64,000 nucleotides of DNA from Streptomyces ruber (GTDB taxonomy: Bacteria; Actinomycetota; Actinomycetes; Streptomycetales; Streptomycetaceae), in NCBI RefSeq assembly GCF_014648075.1, contig NZ_BMQK01000001.1, forward strand, positions 434,001-498,000, written 5' to 3'. This document shows positions 23,925-32,645 of this stretch, piece by piece. Both the position numbers and the translations under genes were made by a program. The notes below the pieces were generated by a model. It ran no database searches and was not told the origin of the DNA. It was given only the letters and a program-made list of their open reading frames with translations. Position 1 is the first letter of the stretch. Every line of letters begins with the position of its first letter.

Positions 23925-25214
23925 ATGCCGGAAGCCGTAGCCACGCCAGTCGACAGCCCGCGGCCCCCGCGCAAGCTGTACCGCAGCAGCGACGGACGCT
24001 GGCTCGGAGGCGTGGCGCGAGGGCTCGCGGGGCACCTGGGGCTTCCCGTGGTGTGGCTGCGCCTCGTCTTCGTCGGGCTGTTCCTCGCGGACGGTCTCGG
24101 CGCGTTGCTGTACGCGGCGTTCTGGTTCTTCGTGCCGCTCGGCGTGGGAGGCGTAGCCAGTCAGCGTCCTTCGGCCTTCACCACCGAGACATTGCCGGAC
24201 GGCCGCCGCAGACTCGTGGCCCGCAAGCCGGACCAGGGCCAGATGGTCGCCCTGCTCCTCATGGTCGTCGTGGCCATGGTTTTCGTCGGCAAAGTGGACG
24301 TCGCCGACGGAGCCAAGGCGTATCTGTGGCCGACCGTGCTCGTCGCCGCCGGCGTCGCCCTGGTCTGGCGTCAGGCCGACAACGCCCGCCGGGCCCGCTG
24401 GGTCGAGGCGGGCCGCCGCCGGCGGACGCTCACGCTGCTCCGCACCGTCGGCGGTGTCCTCCTCGTCACCGCCGGCGTCTCCGGGATGTTTGTGCTGCAG
24501 GGTTCCGCCGCCCACCTCGGCTCGGTCCTGCAGGCGGCGCTCGCCGTCCTCGTCGGCATAGCGCTGCTCGCCGGCCCCTACGTGATCCGCATGACCCAGG
24601 ACCTCTCGGAGGAGCGCCTCATGCGCATCCGCGCCCAGGAGCGGGCCGAGGTCGCCGCCCATGTCCACGACTCGGTGCTGCACACGCTGACACTGATACA
24701 GCGCAACGCCGAGAACGCGGGCGAGGTACGCCGCCTCGCCCGGGCCCAGGAGCGCGACCTGCGCAACTGGCTGTACAAGCCCGAGGGAACCGGGAAGGAC
24801 GAGAGCGACGAGCCCGACACCCTCGCCAAGGCCGTGAGGCGCAACGCGGCCGAGGTGGAGGACAAGCACGGTGTCCCCATCGAGGTCGTGGTCGTAGGGG
24901 ACTGCCCCCTCGACGAACGTCTGGGCGCACAGATGCAAGCGGCGCGCGAGGCGATGGTCAACGCGGCCAAGTACGGTGGCGAGGGCGGTGCCGTACAGGT
25001 CTTCGCGGAAGTCGAGGGCAGAATGGTCTTCGTGTCGGTCCGTGACCGCGGACCCGGCTTCGACCTGGACGCGATACCCGCCGACCGCATGGGCGTCAGG
25101 GAATCGATCATCGGCCGCATGGAGCGCAACGGGGGTACGGCACGGCTCCGCGCCGTACCCGACGGCGGCACGGAGGTCGAGCTGGAGATGGAGAGGGCGG
25201 AGACGACGTCATGA
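23925..25214 (+). CDS. Histidine kinase with N-terminal PspC domain
   Basis: ATG 23925 (MPEAVATPVD) is used; GTG 23910 is possible. The 429-residue protein starts with a PspC domain (LYRSSDGRWLGGVARGLAGHLGLP), continues with about six membrane segments, then a HisKA_3 dimerisation domain with phosphoacceptor H248 in AAHVHDSVLHTLTLIQ, and a HATPase_c domain with the N-box REAMVNAAKYGG and a DRGPGFD loop. This is a NarL-type kinase lacking an extracellular sensor, so sensing is likely intramembrane or via the divergent PspC protein. It overlaps the response regulator gene by 4 bases (ATGA). Confidence 0.93.
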   Translation: MPEAVATPVDSPRPPRKLYRSSDGRWLGGVARGLAGHLGLPVVWLRLVFVGLFLADGLGALLYAAFWFFVPLGVGGVASQRPSAFTTETLPDGRRRLVARKPDQGQMVALLLMVVVAMVFVGKVDVADGAKAYLWPTVLVAAGVALVWRQADNARRARWVEAGRRRRTLTLLRTVGGVLLVTAGVSGMFVLQGSAAHLGSVLQAALAVLVGIALLAGPYVIRMTQDLSEERLMRIRAQERAEVAAHVHDSVLHTLTLIQRNAENAGEVRRLARAQERDLRNWLYKPEGTGKDESDEPDTLAKAVRRNAAEVEDKHGVPIEVVVVGDCPLDERLGAQMQAAREAMVNAAKYGGEGGAVQVFAEVEGRMVFVSVRDRGPGFDLDAIPADRMGVRESIIGRMERNGGTARLRAVPDGGTEVELEMERAETTS

Positions 25215-26119
25215 GCGACGTGAACGGGGAGAGCGTGCCGACCGCACCGGACGGGGCGGGTACGTCAGGCGGGACGGGCACGCCGGACGGGGCGGTCGCG
25301 GCGGGCGGTACGGGCACGGGCAGCGGTGCGGGCATCGGCCCGGCCGGCGAGGGCGCGGAGAGGGCCGGGCGGATGTCCGAGCAGGCCGGGCAGCAGGCCG
25401 GGCAGACCGGGCCGCCCGCTGCCGGCGAGCCCTCGACGACGGGGTTGACCGCAGCCGGGCGGCGTGTGCGTGTCGTGCTGGTCGACGATCACCGGATGTT
25501 CCGTACCGGCGTGCAGGCGGAGATCGGTCAGACGGACCGTACGGGCGTCGAGGTGGTCGGGGAGGCGGCCGACGTCGACCAGGCCGTCTCGGTGATCACC
25601 GCTGTCCGTCCCGAGGTGGTGCTCCTCGACGTGCACCTTCCCGGCGGCGGTGGGGTGGAGGTGCTGCGGCGCTGCGCGACGCTGATGGCCGACCCCGAGC
25701 AGCCCGTCCGTTTCCTCGCCCTGTCCGTCTCGGACGCCGCCGAGGACGTCATCGGCGTCATCCGGGGCGGCGCCCGGGGGTATGTCACCAAGACGATCAC
25801 CGGATCCGACCTCGTGGACTCGATCTTCCGCGTCCAGGAGGGCGACGCGGTGTTCTCGCCGAGGCTCGCCGGCTTCGTCCTCGACGCCTTCGCCTCGACG
25901 GACGCTCCGCCCGTCGACGAGGACCTGGACCGCCTGACCCAGCGCGAACGCGAGGTCCTGCGGCTCATCGCCCGCGGTTACGCCTACAAGGAGATCGCCA
26001 GGCAGCTGTACATCTCCGTCAAGACGGTCGAGTCGCATGTCTCGGCGGTCCTGCGGAAACTGCAGCTGTCCAACCGGCACGAGCTGACACGGTGGGCCAC
26101 GGCGAGGCGTCTGGTGTGA
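25211..26119 (+). CDS. NarL/FixJ-family response regulator
   Basis: ATG 25211 overlaps the kinase stop codon. The first 80 or so of 302 residues are Gly/Thr/Ala-rich and probably disordered; a later internal start is possible but has no better site. The receiver domain begins at VRVVLVDDH, with phosphoacceptor D140 (VVLLDVHLP) and the conserved Lys in GYVTKTI. A LuxR-type HTH follows (LTQREREVLRLIARGYAYKEIARQL and SVKTVESHVSAVL). It should be phosphorylated by the preceding kinase and probably controls the divergent pspC promoter. Confidence 0.93.
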   Translation: MSDVNGESVPTAPDGAGTSGGTGTPDGAVAAGGTGTGSGAGIGPAGEGAERAGRMSEQAGQQAGQTGPPAAGEPSTTGLTAAGRRVRVVLVDDHRMFRTGVQAEIGQTDRTGVEVVGEAADVDQAVSVITAVRPEVVLLDVHLPGGGGVEVLRRCATLMADPEQPVRFLALSVSDAAEDVIGVIRGGARGYVTKTITGSDLVDSIFRVQEGDAVFSPRLAGFVLDAFASTDAPPVDEDLDRLTQREREVLRLIARGYAYKEIARQLYISVKTVESHVSAVLRKLQLSNRHELTRWATARRLV

Positions 26120-26150
26120 GGACGGCGACGGCTCAAGGGGCCCGGTGGTC

Positions 26151-27314
26151 TCACACCACCCGCGCTGCTCCCGCGAACGGCATCTCGTCGATCGGGGCGA
26201 CGCGTACCGGCGCCGACGGGTGCGGTGCGTGGATCATCCGGCCGCTGCCCACGTAGATGCCGACGTGGCTGACGCCGGAGTAGAAGAACACCAGGTCGCC
26301 CGGCAGCAGCCGGGACCGCGGGACCCGCCGGCCCACGTCGATCTGCGCGTACGTCGTCCTGGGCAGGGAGACGCCTGCCCAGCGGTACGCGGCCTGGACG
26401 AGCCCGGAGCAGTCGAAGGCGTCGGGCCCGGTCGCACCCCACACGTACGGGCTGCCCAGCTTGCTGTACGCGTACGTGATCGCGGCCGCCGCGCGGGAGT
26501 CGGGCGCCCGCGCGGCGGAGGACGCCGCCGAGACGGGCCCCAGGTTGCGTGGCGAGGAGGAGGCCGAGGAGGGCAACAGGGGTTCTGATCCGTTCGTTGT
26601 TCCGTTCGACGTTTCGTCCGGTGTTCCGTCCGGTGTCCCGTTCGTTCCGGCTCGTTGGGTTCGTCGGCTCGGTCGGGTCCGTTGGGACAGCGGTGAGTCC
26701 GCCGAGCTCGCCAGCAGCCGTCGTGCCGCGCCGAGCTTTTCGGTGATCGTTTCTTTGCTCCGCCGCAGTTCCGCCTGCTGGGAACGGAGGGTGGCGAGTT
26801 CGGTGTGTGCGGCGTCCCGTACCTGTTCGAGCTCGCGCAGGGCCTTCCGTACGCCGGTCACGTCGGCTGCCTGTCGTGCGCCCAGCCGCTCGGCGAGCGC
26901 CGTGCCCGCCAGGTACCGGTCCGGGTCGTCGGACAGCGCGAGCTGCCATGCGGGATCAAGACCACCGCCGCGGTACTGGGCAGTCGCCAGCGACCCGAGC
27001 TTCTCCTGCGTGGCGTCGAGGAGTTCGGTGCGGCGTGCCGCCTCGTCCCGCAGGTCGTCCAGCCGCCTCTGCGCGGTGTCGGCCCTCTCCTTGGCGCCGT
27101 TGTACGTCTCGGTGGCGGCCTCCGCCTCCCGGTACAGCTCCGCCACCCTGGTCTTCGCCTGCTCCGGCGTGAGCTCCGGGTCGGCGTGCCCCGTACCGCC
27201 GAAACCGGTCGCGGTCGCCGCGCCCGCCAGGGCGAGGGTGGCGGCGGTGCGGATCGTGGTGTCGCTGAGTGGCTGCTTCGGTGAATGCTTCCTGGGTCTG
27301 CGGTGGGCTGCCAA
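26151..27314 (-). CDS. Secreted NlpC/P60 peptidoglycan hydrolase
   Basis: TTG 27314 (MAAHRRPRKHS) is chosen because the paralogue at 28192 begins MAPHRRPR; longer frames add sequence with no parallel. The 387-residue precursor has an N-terminal signal (TLALAGAATATGFGGTGHAD), a coiled-coil region (about residues 45-215) typical of RipA-like hydrolases, a Ser/Thr linker with PDGTPDE repeats, and a C-terminal NlpC/P60 domain with catalytic C302 (DCSGL), H350 (SHVGIY) and H362. It should cleave D-Glu-meso-DAP-type stem-peptide bonds in the wall, with the coiled coil regulating access. Unlike its paralogue, no riboswitch was found upstream. Confidence 0.92.
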   Translation of the reverse strand: MAAHRRPRKHSPKQPLSDTTIRTAATLALAGAATATGFGGTGHADPELTPEQAKTRVAELYREAEAATETYNGAKERADTAQRRLDDLRDEAARRTELLDATQEKLGSLATAQYRGGGLDPAWQLALSDDPDRYLAGTALAERLGARQAADVTGVRKALRELEQVRDAAHTELATLRSQQAELRRSKETITEKLGAARRLLASSADSPLSQRTRPSRRTQRAGTNGTPDGTPDETSNGTTNGSEPLLPSSASSSPRNLGPVSAASSAARAPDSRAAAAITYAYSKLGSPYVWGATGPDAFDCSGLVQAAYRWAGVSLPRTTYAQIDVGRRVPRSRLLPGDLVFFYSGVSHVGIYVGSGRMIHAPHPSAPVRVAPIDEMPFAGAARVV

Positions 27315-27736
27315 CCTGGACGTCGTGTCCTTCCGTGCGACCGACCGCCGTACGGAGCCGTCGGCTCCGTGTCCGGCGACGACTCGCACAGGGGAAGCGG
27401 GCCGCCGCCGGACCTCCTCGGCGGTGGTGTCCGACCGGCCGCCCCTGGCCCGGGCGGCGGTGAGGAGCCGGTCACCTGCTGAAGGACGCTAAACCTGACG
27501 GTGACGGCTCGGTAACGCCATGTTCGGAACTGACGCGCTTCGGCTGCGAACGACGTCGCATGACCGCATTCCCGTCCCGACGCCACCGACTTGTCGTAGT
27601 CGGCTGACCGAAGTGCCCGTTCCCAGCCGCTAGAGGGGCACGTGGTGGTATGGCCCGGAAACGGCCTTCCCGGGCGGCGGGCCGACCACCGGTCCACGTC
27701 GTGGGGCCCGAGTCGGGCGGCGGACAGGCCGAGGAT
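27315..27736. other. Region upstream of the first NlpC/P60 gene
   Basis: About 420 bases between divergent genes. No riboswitch-like motif comparable to that at 29507-29670 was found, and no gene was recognised. A weak GTTTAGCGT stretch on the minus strand (near 27487-27495) is the only promoter-like signal. Confidence 0.4.
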
Positions 27737-27742
27737 TAGGCT
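27737..27742 (+). promoter_or_regulatory. -10 box of a probable leaderless gene
   Basis: TAGGCT ends 8 bases before ATG 27751 and no Shine-Dalgarno sequence intervenes. Confidence 0.45.
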
Positions 27743-27750
27743 CCGGCTCC

Positions 27751-28104
27751 ATGGACGTACTCATCCATCTCTTCGTCGCCCTGCACATCATCGGCATCGC
27801 CGCTCTCCTCGGCGGGTTTCTCACCCAGATGAAGGCGATGGGCCAGGGCACGGCCCGCTTCGTTCCCGGAATGCTGCACGGCGCGCTGACGATGCTGGTC
27901 ACCGGGGCCGTACTGGTCGGCCTCCACCAGGCCGAGGGACACAGCGTCAACAACATCAAGATCGGCGTGAAGCTGGCTGTGCTGGTCGTGGTGCTGGGGC
28001 TCGTGTACGTGAAGCGGGACGAGGAGAAGGTGGACAAGGGACTCTTCGGGCTCGTGGGGGCGCTCACGGCGGCGAACATCTTCATCGCGGTGCTCTGGAC
28101 CTGA
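27751..28104 (+). CDS. Small four-helix integral membrane protein
   Basis: The 117-residue protein has four hydrophobic helices: LIHLFVALHIIGIAALLGGFL, GMLHGALTMLVTGAVLVGL, IGVKLAVLVVVLGLVYV and LFGLVGALTAANIFIAVLW, with a charged KRDEEKVDKG loop. I recognise it only as a conserved actinobacterial membrane protein of unknown function. Its probable promoter (27737-27742) suggests leaderless translation, and it lies between, and divergent from or convergent with, two NlpC/P60 genes. Confidence 0.8.
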   Translation: MDVLIHLFVALHIIGIAALLGGFLTQMKAMGQGTARFVPGMLHGALTMLVTGAVLVGLHQAEGHSVNNIKIGVKLAVLVVVLGLVYVKRDEEKVDKGLFGLVGALTAANIFIAVLWT

Positions 28105-28136
28105 GCGGCCGAGCGGCGGGCCGGGCGGGCCGGGGC

Positions 28137-28160
28137 GGGCCCCGGATCGTTCCGGGACCC
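28137..28160. terminator. Hairpin between convergent genes
   Basis: GGG-C-CCCGGA pairs with TCCGGG-A-CCC around a TCGT loop, with one mismatch, between the membrane protein gene and the convergent NlpC/P60 gene. Confidence 0.5.
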
Positions 28161-28191
28161 GGTCGCCGTCCGCCACGGGCGCGTTCCGGTC

Positions 28192-29427
28192 CTATGCCGG
28201 CCGCACCAGGCTGTGGATCGACGACTCCCCGTCGTAGAAGATCGACTCCTCGCGGACGTACGCCCCCGGCTTCGGCGCGTGGAGCATCATGCCGTTGCCG
28301 ACGTAGATGCCGACGTGTGTGACGTCGTCGTAGAAGAAAACCAGGTCACCGGGGGCGATGTCGGCGAGGGAGACCGTCGTGCCCGCCTCGGCCTGGCCGT
28401 ACGTCGTCCGTGGGAGGTCGACGCCGGCGGCCTTCCAGGCGGCCTGGGTGAGACCTGAGCAGTCGTAGGAGTCCGGGCCGGTCGCGCCCCAGACGTACGG
28501 CTTGCCCGCCTGGGCGCGGGCGAAGGCCAGAGCCTTGGCGGCCTTGGCGGCGTACGCGGAGCCGTCGACGGTGGCGGTGCCGCCGGCCGCGGCGCCCGGC
28601 ACGGTCTCCTGCTCCTGCGACCGTTCCTGCGGTTGTTCCCGTGACTGCTCCTGTGACTGCTCCTGTGACTGCTCCTGCGAAGTGGTCGTTCCCGGCGCCG
28701 TCTCCTGTTCCGCCGCCGTCGCGGCGGCCTGCTGCCGCGCCAGCTCCGCCGCCTTGCGCTCGGCCTCCTCCCGCCTCTCCTTCTCGATCGCCGCCAGCCG
28801 TGCCTTCTCCTCGGCGGTCAGTTGCGACAACAGCTCCCGGGCCGCGGTGAGTTTCCCCTGCACCTCGGCCTTGACCGCCTTGAGCCTGGTCTGCGACTCG
28901 GTGAGCGTTTCGAGGCTCTCGGTGGCCTCCTCGCGCTTCTTCGCCGTCTCGGCCCGCTGGCCGATGTAGTCGTCGACCACGACCTGCTGGCGGGCGGTCA
29001 GGCGGTCCGCCAGCCGGCTCCGGTCGATGTAAGCCTGCGGGTCGTCGGCCAGCAGGAGTGTGGCCGTCTCCGGTGCCGCCGCGCCCGCGCGGTACTGGGC
29101 GGCCGCGAACGACCCCAGCTTCTCCCTCGCCTCGTCGAGCTGCTCCGTGCGCCGGGCGACGTCGTCGAGGAGGGTGTCGACACGCTTCTTCTGCCTGGTG
29201 GTCCTCTCCCTGACCGCGTTGTACCGCTCGGTGGCCGACTCGGCCTGGCGGTACAGGTCGTCGACCTTCCTCTCGACCTCTTCCAGGTTCGGCCTGTCGT
29301 CGGTCGTGGGCGCGGCGTTCGCCGTCTGGGAGAGCAGGGCCACGGAGGTCAGGGCCGCCGTCGCGAGTGCGGGGGTCCGAATGCCTGCGCGCGTCCGGGC
29401 GGGACGTGGCCTTCTGTGCGGCGCCAT
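28192..29427 (-). CDS. Secreted NlpC/P60 peptidoglycan hydrolase under riboswitch control
   Basis: ATG 29427 follows GGAAGGAG. The 411-residue precursor has a Sec-type signal (ALATAALTSVALLSQTANA), a long coiled-coil region (about 45-235), a Gln/Glu/Ser-rich linker encoded by repeats, and an NlpC/P60 domain with C323 (DCSGL), H371 (THVGIY) and H383. It is a paralogue of the gene at 26151 and should cut peptidoglycan stem peptides outside the membrane. A leader of about 280 bases contains a ydaO-type c-di-AMP riboswitch; in Streptomyces this riboswitch class is known to precede cell-wall hydrolase genes, linking wall lysis to c-di-AMP level. Confidence 0.93.
   Translation of the reverse strand: MAPHRRPRPARTRAGIRTPALATAALTSVALLSQTANAAPTTDDRPNLEEVERKVDDLYRQAESATERYNAVRERTTRQKKRVDTLLDDVARRTEQLDEAREKLGSFAAAQYRAGAAAPETATLLLADDPQAYIDRSRLADRLTARQQVVVDDYIGQRAETAKKREEATESLETLTESQTRLKAVKAEVQGKLTAARELLSQLTAEEKARLAAIEKERREEAERKAAELARQQAAATAAEQETAPGTTTSQEQSQEQSQEQSREQPQERSQEQETVPGAAAGGTATVDGSAYAAKAAKALAFARAQAGKPYVWGATGPDSYDCSGLTQAAWKAAGVDLPRTTYGQAEAGTTVSLADIAPGDLVFFYDDVTHVGIYVGNGMMLHAPKPGAYVREESIFYDGESSIHSLVRPA
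28610..28682 (-). repeat. Repeats encoding a Gln/Glu/Ser linker
   Basis: Short in-frame units around CTGTGACTGCTC encode repeated SQEQ tetrapeptides in the linker before the NlpC/P60 domain. Confidence 0.7.
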
Positions 29428-29475
29428 GGGGCGGCGGCTCCTTCCGTCGTCCGCCTACCGGGTTAGCGGTGGGGG

Positions 29476-29508
29476 CCCCTCCCAGGCCCTTCGGGCTCCG
29501 GGGGAGGG
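29476..29508 (-). terminator. Expression-platform hairpin of the riboswitch
   Basis: On the minus strand CCCTCCC and GCCC pair with GGGC and GGGAGGG around a GAA loop. Its first bases overlap the 3' side of aptamer helix P1 (29507-29515), so the two structures compete. It has no clear U-tract. Confidence 0.45.
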
Positions 29509-29670
29509 CTCGGGCGCGTGCGTCGGAAGGTGTGCCCCAAGGTCCGTGCCGTATACAGCGGTGTCGGCGCGATCGCGATGCCGACGGTCGGACCGATACC
29601 CCAAGGACGAGTGGGTCCCCGGCTCCGGCTCCCGTGCGGGCGTACCGGACTCGGCGGAGGCTGCCCGGCC
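29507..29670 (-). ncRNA. c-di-AMP (ydaO-yuaA type) riboswitch
   Basis: Read on the minus strand, the leader has the conserved GCCGAGTCCGG near its 5' end, then GGAGCCGGGGACCCA followed by TTGGGGT, the hallmark internal block of ydaO aptamers, and a terminal CCCGAGCC. Possible P1 arms are GGCCGGGC (29670-29663) and GCCCGAGCC (29515-29507). It lies between a good promoter and the NlpC/P60 gene. The later part diverges from the textbook 3' motif. A covariance-model search would decide the call. Confidence 0.7.
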
Positions 29671-29708
29671 CGGCGTCGTTCGCCGGTTCGGTCGAGCGAC
29701 CGTCCAGC

Positions 29709-29738
29709 ACGCTAGCCAACAAGTGTGGCTTCTGTGAA
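29709..29738 (-). promoter_or_regulatory. Promoter of the riboswitch-controlled hydrolase gene
   Basis: On the minus strand TTCACA (29738-29733) and TAGCGT (29714-29709) are 18 bases apart and lie just before the aptamer. Confidence 0.6.
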
Positions 29739-30014
29739 GGTTGAAGTGCGATATGCCCGATACATTTTCGTGACCCTGGCGACAGGGCGTGGAGGCCCGC
29801 CTGCGCGGCCTGGCCGAGTCGGTCATCGATCCTGATCGTCTTGATGTCCTCCACCGGCTGCCGACTACCGGCTGGGTTATGGGCCAGGCTGTCGGGCGGG
29901 CGGTGCCGAGGCCAGCCGGCAGGGGCGTACGGACAGCAGGAGGACGAATCTCACGGCCCCCAGTTTTCGGGGCGGCCTCTGCTTGTCGGTGGGTCCGCCT
30001 AGACTCGGAGAGCG
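29739..30014. promoter_or_regulatory. Upstream region of pcrA
   Basis: No gene was recognised. TAGACT (30000-30005) is a good -10 box only 9 bases before ATG 30015; GGAGAG lies in that short gap, so the mRNA leader would be almost absent. Confidence 0.4.
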
Positions 30015-32489
30015 ATGAGCAGCCTCTTTGACGACAGCTTCCTGGCGGATCTCCAGGCCCCGCGGGCCCACGAGGAAGAGCCCCCGCCGCCGCCCGAGGA
30101 CGATCACGTACCGGAGCCGGTTCCGGACGATCTGTTCGGCGGGAAGTTCGACGTGCCTCCGGACCGGGAGCCGTACTACCGCGACGGCGCCCCCCGGCCC
30201 GCCATCGACCCGGCCGCCCTGCTGGAGGGGCTGAACGAGAACCAGCGCGCGGCGGTCGTCCACGCCGGCTCCCCCCTGCTCATCGTGGCCGGCGCCGGTT
30301 CCGGCAAGACCCGCGTCCTCACGCACCGCATCGCGCACCTGCTGTCCGCGCGGGGCGCCCACCCCGGCGAGATCCTCGCCATCACGTTCACCAACAAGGC
30401 CGCGGGCGAGATGAAGGAGCGCGTCGAGCAGCTCGTCGGCCCGCGGGCGAGCGCGATGTGGGTGATGACCTTCCACAGCGCGTGCGTACGGATCCTGCGG
30501 CGGGAGAGCAAGAAGCTCGGCTTCACGTCCTCGTTCTCGATCTACGACGCCGCCGACAGCAAGCGGCTGATGGCCCTGGTCTGCCGTGACCTTGACCTCG
30601 ACCCGAAGCGGTTCCCGCCCAAGTCCTTCAGCGCCAAGATCTCCAATCTGAAGAACGAGCTGATCGACGAGGAGGACTTCGCGGCCCAGGCGGCCGACGG
30701 CTTCGAGAAGACCCTCGCCCAGGCGTACGCGCTCTACCAGTCTCGGCTGCGCGAGGCCAACGCCCTCGACTTCGACGACCTGATCATGACGACGGTCAAC
30801 CTGCTGCGCGCCTTCCCGGACGTCGCCGAGCACTACCGCCGCCGCTTCCGCCACGTCCTCGTGGATGAGTACCAGGACACGAACCACGCGCAGTACGCCC
30901 TGGTCAGGGAGCTGGTGGGCCCGGCGGACGGGACCCAGGAGGACGGTCGGGTCCAGGAGCCCGCCGAACTGTGCGTCGTGGGTGACGCCGACCAGTCGAT
31001 CTACGCCTTCCGCGGTGCCACCATCCGCAACATCCTCCAGTTCGAGGAGGACTACCCGAACGCGACGACGATCCTGCTGGAGCAGAACTACCGCTCCACC
31101 CAGACGATCCTCTCCGCGGCCAACGCGGTCATCGAGCGCAACGAGTCCCGCCGCCCCAAGAACCTGTGGACCAACGCCGGCGCCGGCGCCCGGATCACCG
31201 GATACGTCGCCGACACCGAGCACGACGAGGCCCAGTTCGTCGCCGACGAGATCGACCGCCTGACGGACGCGGGCGAGGCCAAGGCCGGCGACGTGGCGGT
31301 CTTCTACCGGACGAACGCGCAGTCCCGTGTCTTCGAAGAGGTCTTCATCCGCGTCGGCCTGCCCTACAAGGTCGTCGGCGGCGTGCGCTTCTACGAGCGC
31401 AAGGAGGTCCGGGACGTCCTCGCCTACCTGCGCGTCCTGGCCAACCCCGAGGACTCGGTCCCGCTGCGCCGCATCCTGAACGTCCCCAAGCGCGGCATCG
31501 GTGACCGTGCCGAGGCGATGATCGACGCCCTCGCCCAGCGCGAGAAGATCAGCTTCCCGCAGGCGCTGCGGCGCGTGGACGAGGCGTACGGCATGGCGGC
31601 GCGCTCCACGAACGCCGTCAAGCGGTTCAACACGCTCATGGAGGAGCTGCGCACGATCGTCGAGTCCGGCGCGGGCCCGGCCACCGTCGTGGAGGCGATC
31701 CTCGAACGCACCGGTTACCTGGCCGAGCTGCAGGCGTCGACCGACCCGCAGGACGAGACCCGTATCGAGAACCTCCAGGAGCTCGCCGCCGTCGCCCTGG
31801 AGTTCGAGCAGGAGCGCGGTGAGGGCGATCAGGGCACCCTCGCGGACTTCCTGGAGCAGGTCGCGCTGGTCGCCGACTCCGACCAGATCCCGGACGAGGA
31901 CGAGGACGGCTCGGGCGTCATCACGCTCATGACCCTGCACACGGCCAAGGGACTGGAGTTCCCGGTCGTCTTCCTCACCGGCATGGAGGACGGCGTCTTC
32001 CCGCACATGCGCGCCCTCGGCCAGACCAAGGAGCTGGAGGAGGAGCGGCGGCTCGCCTACGTGGGCATCACCCGCGCGCGCGAGCGGCTCTACCTCACCC
32101 GGTCGACCCTGCGCAGCGCCTGGGGCCAGCCCTCGTACAACCCGCCGTCCCGGTTCCTGGAGGAGATCCCGGCGGCGCACCTGGACTGGAAGCGTACGGG
32201 CGGAACAGGTCCCGCGGCCGCCGGACCGGTCTCGGGGATCGCGGCCTCCCTGTCGTCCTCCCGGTCCCGCTCGTCGGCGTCGGGCGCGTCCGGCTTCGCG
32301 ACGCGCCGTGCCACCGAGAAACCCGTGGTGGCGCTGGCGGTCGGTGACCGGGTCACCCACGACCAGTTCGGCCTCGGCACCGTCGTCGGCGTCAAGGGCA
32401 CGGGGGCGAACGCCGAGGCGACGATCGACTTCGGGGACACCAAGCCGAAGCGCCTGCTGCTGCGGTACGCGCCGGTGGAGAAGCTCTAG
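30015..32489 (+). CDS. pcrA: ATP-dependent DNA helicase PcrA/UvrD type
   Basis: ATG 30015 opens an 824-residue SF1A helicase. After a disordered acidic/Pro N-terminus of about 65 residues come the Q-motif GLNENQRAAV, Walker A AGAGSGKT (92-99), TFTNKAAGEMKER, DEYQDTN (motif II, 284-290), GDADQSIYAFRGA (motif III), QNYRSTQTI (motif IV), LMTLHTAKGLEFPVVF (motif V) and VGITRARERLYL (motif VI). The C-terminal VGDRVTHDQFGLGTVVGVKG region is the Tudor-like domain that lets PcrA contact RNA polymerase. It unwinds DNA 3' to 5' in repair and transcription-coupled processes. A very strong terminator follows. Confidence 0.97.
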   Translation: MSSLFDDSFLADLQAPRAHEEEPPPPPEDDHVPEPVPDDLFGGKFDVPPDREPYYRDGAPRPAIDPAALLEGLNENQRAAVVHAGSPLLIVAGAGSGKTRVLTHRIAHLLSARGAHPGEILAITFTNKAAGEMKERVEQLVGPRASAMWVMTFHSACVRILRRESKKLGFTSSFSIYDAADSKRLMALVCRDLDLDPKRFPPKSFSAKISNLKNELIDEEDFAAQAADGFEKTLAQAYALYQSRLREANALDFDDLIMTTVNLLRAFPDVAEHYRRRFRHVLVDEYQDTNHAQYALVRELVGPADGTQEDGRVQEPAELCVVGDADQSIYAFRGATIRNILQFEEDYPNATTILLEQNYRSTQTILSAANAVIERNESRRPKNLWTNAGAGARITGYVADTEHDEAQFVADEIDRLTDAGEAKAGDVAVFYRTNAQSRVFEEVFIRVGLPYKVVGGVRFYERKEVRDVLAYLRVLANPEDSVPLRRILNVPKRGIGDRAEAMIDALAQREKISFPQALRRVDEAYGMAARSTNAVKRFNTLMEELRTIVESGAGPATVVEAILERTGYLAELQASTDPQDETRIENLQELAAVALEFEQERGEGDQGTLADFLEQVALVADSDQIPDEDEDGSGVITLMTLHTAKGLEFPVVFLTGMEDGVFPHMRALGQTKELEEERRLAYVGITRARERLYLTRSTLRSAWGQPSYNPPSRFLEEIPAAHLDWKRTGGTGPAAAGPVSGIAASLSSSRSRSSASGASGFATRRATEKPVVALAVGDRVTHDQFGLGTVVGVKGTGANAEATIDFGDTKPKRLLLRYAPVEKL

Positions 32490-32533
32490 AGCGGCCGGGC
32501 CGGGACCGCTGCGTTGCGGCGACCAAGTGAAGT

Positions 32534-32591
32534 GGCAGCAGGAGGGGGGCCGGGCACCTGATGACCAGGTGCCCGGCCCCCTCCTGCTGCC
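32534..32591. terminator. Strong bidirectional terminator after pcrA
   Basis: A 26-bp stem with a single bulged G and a 5-base ATGAC loop separates pcrA from the convergent M23 peptidase gene. Confidence 0.9.
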
Positions 32592-32645
32592 GTGACTCGC
32601 TGTGAACGGTCCTGCTCAGGGCTTGCCCTGTTCAGGATGCGTGCG

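Noticed and set aside
29877..32360. Minus-strand 827-codon frame antisense to pcrA
   Set aside because: Its Arg/Val/Gly/Leu composition is that of a GC3-driven shadow, and pcrA has complete helicase motifs on the plus strand.
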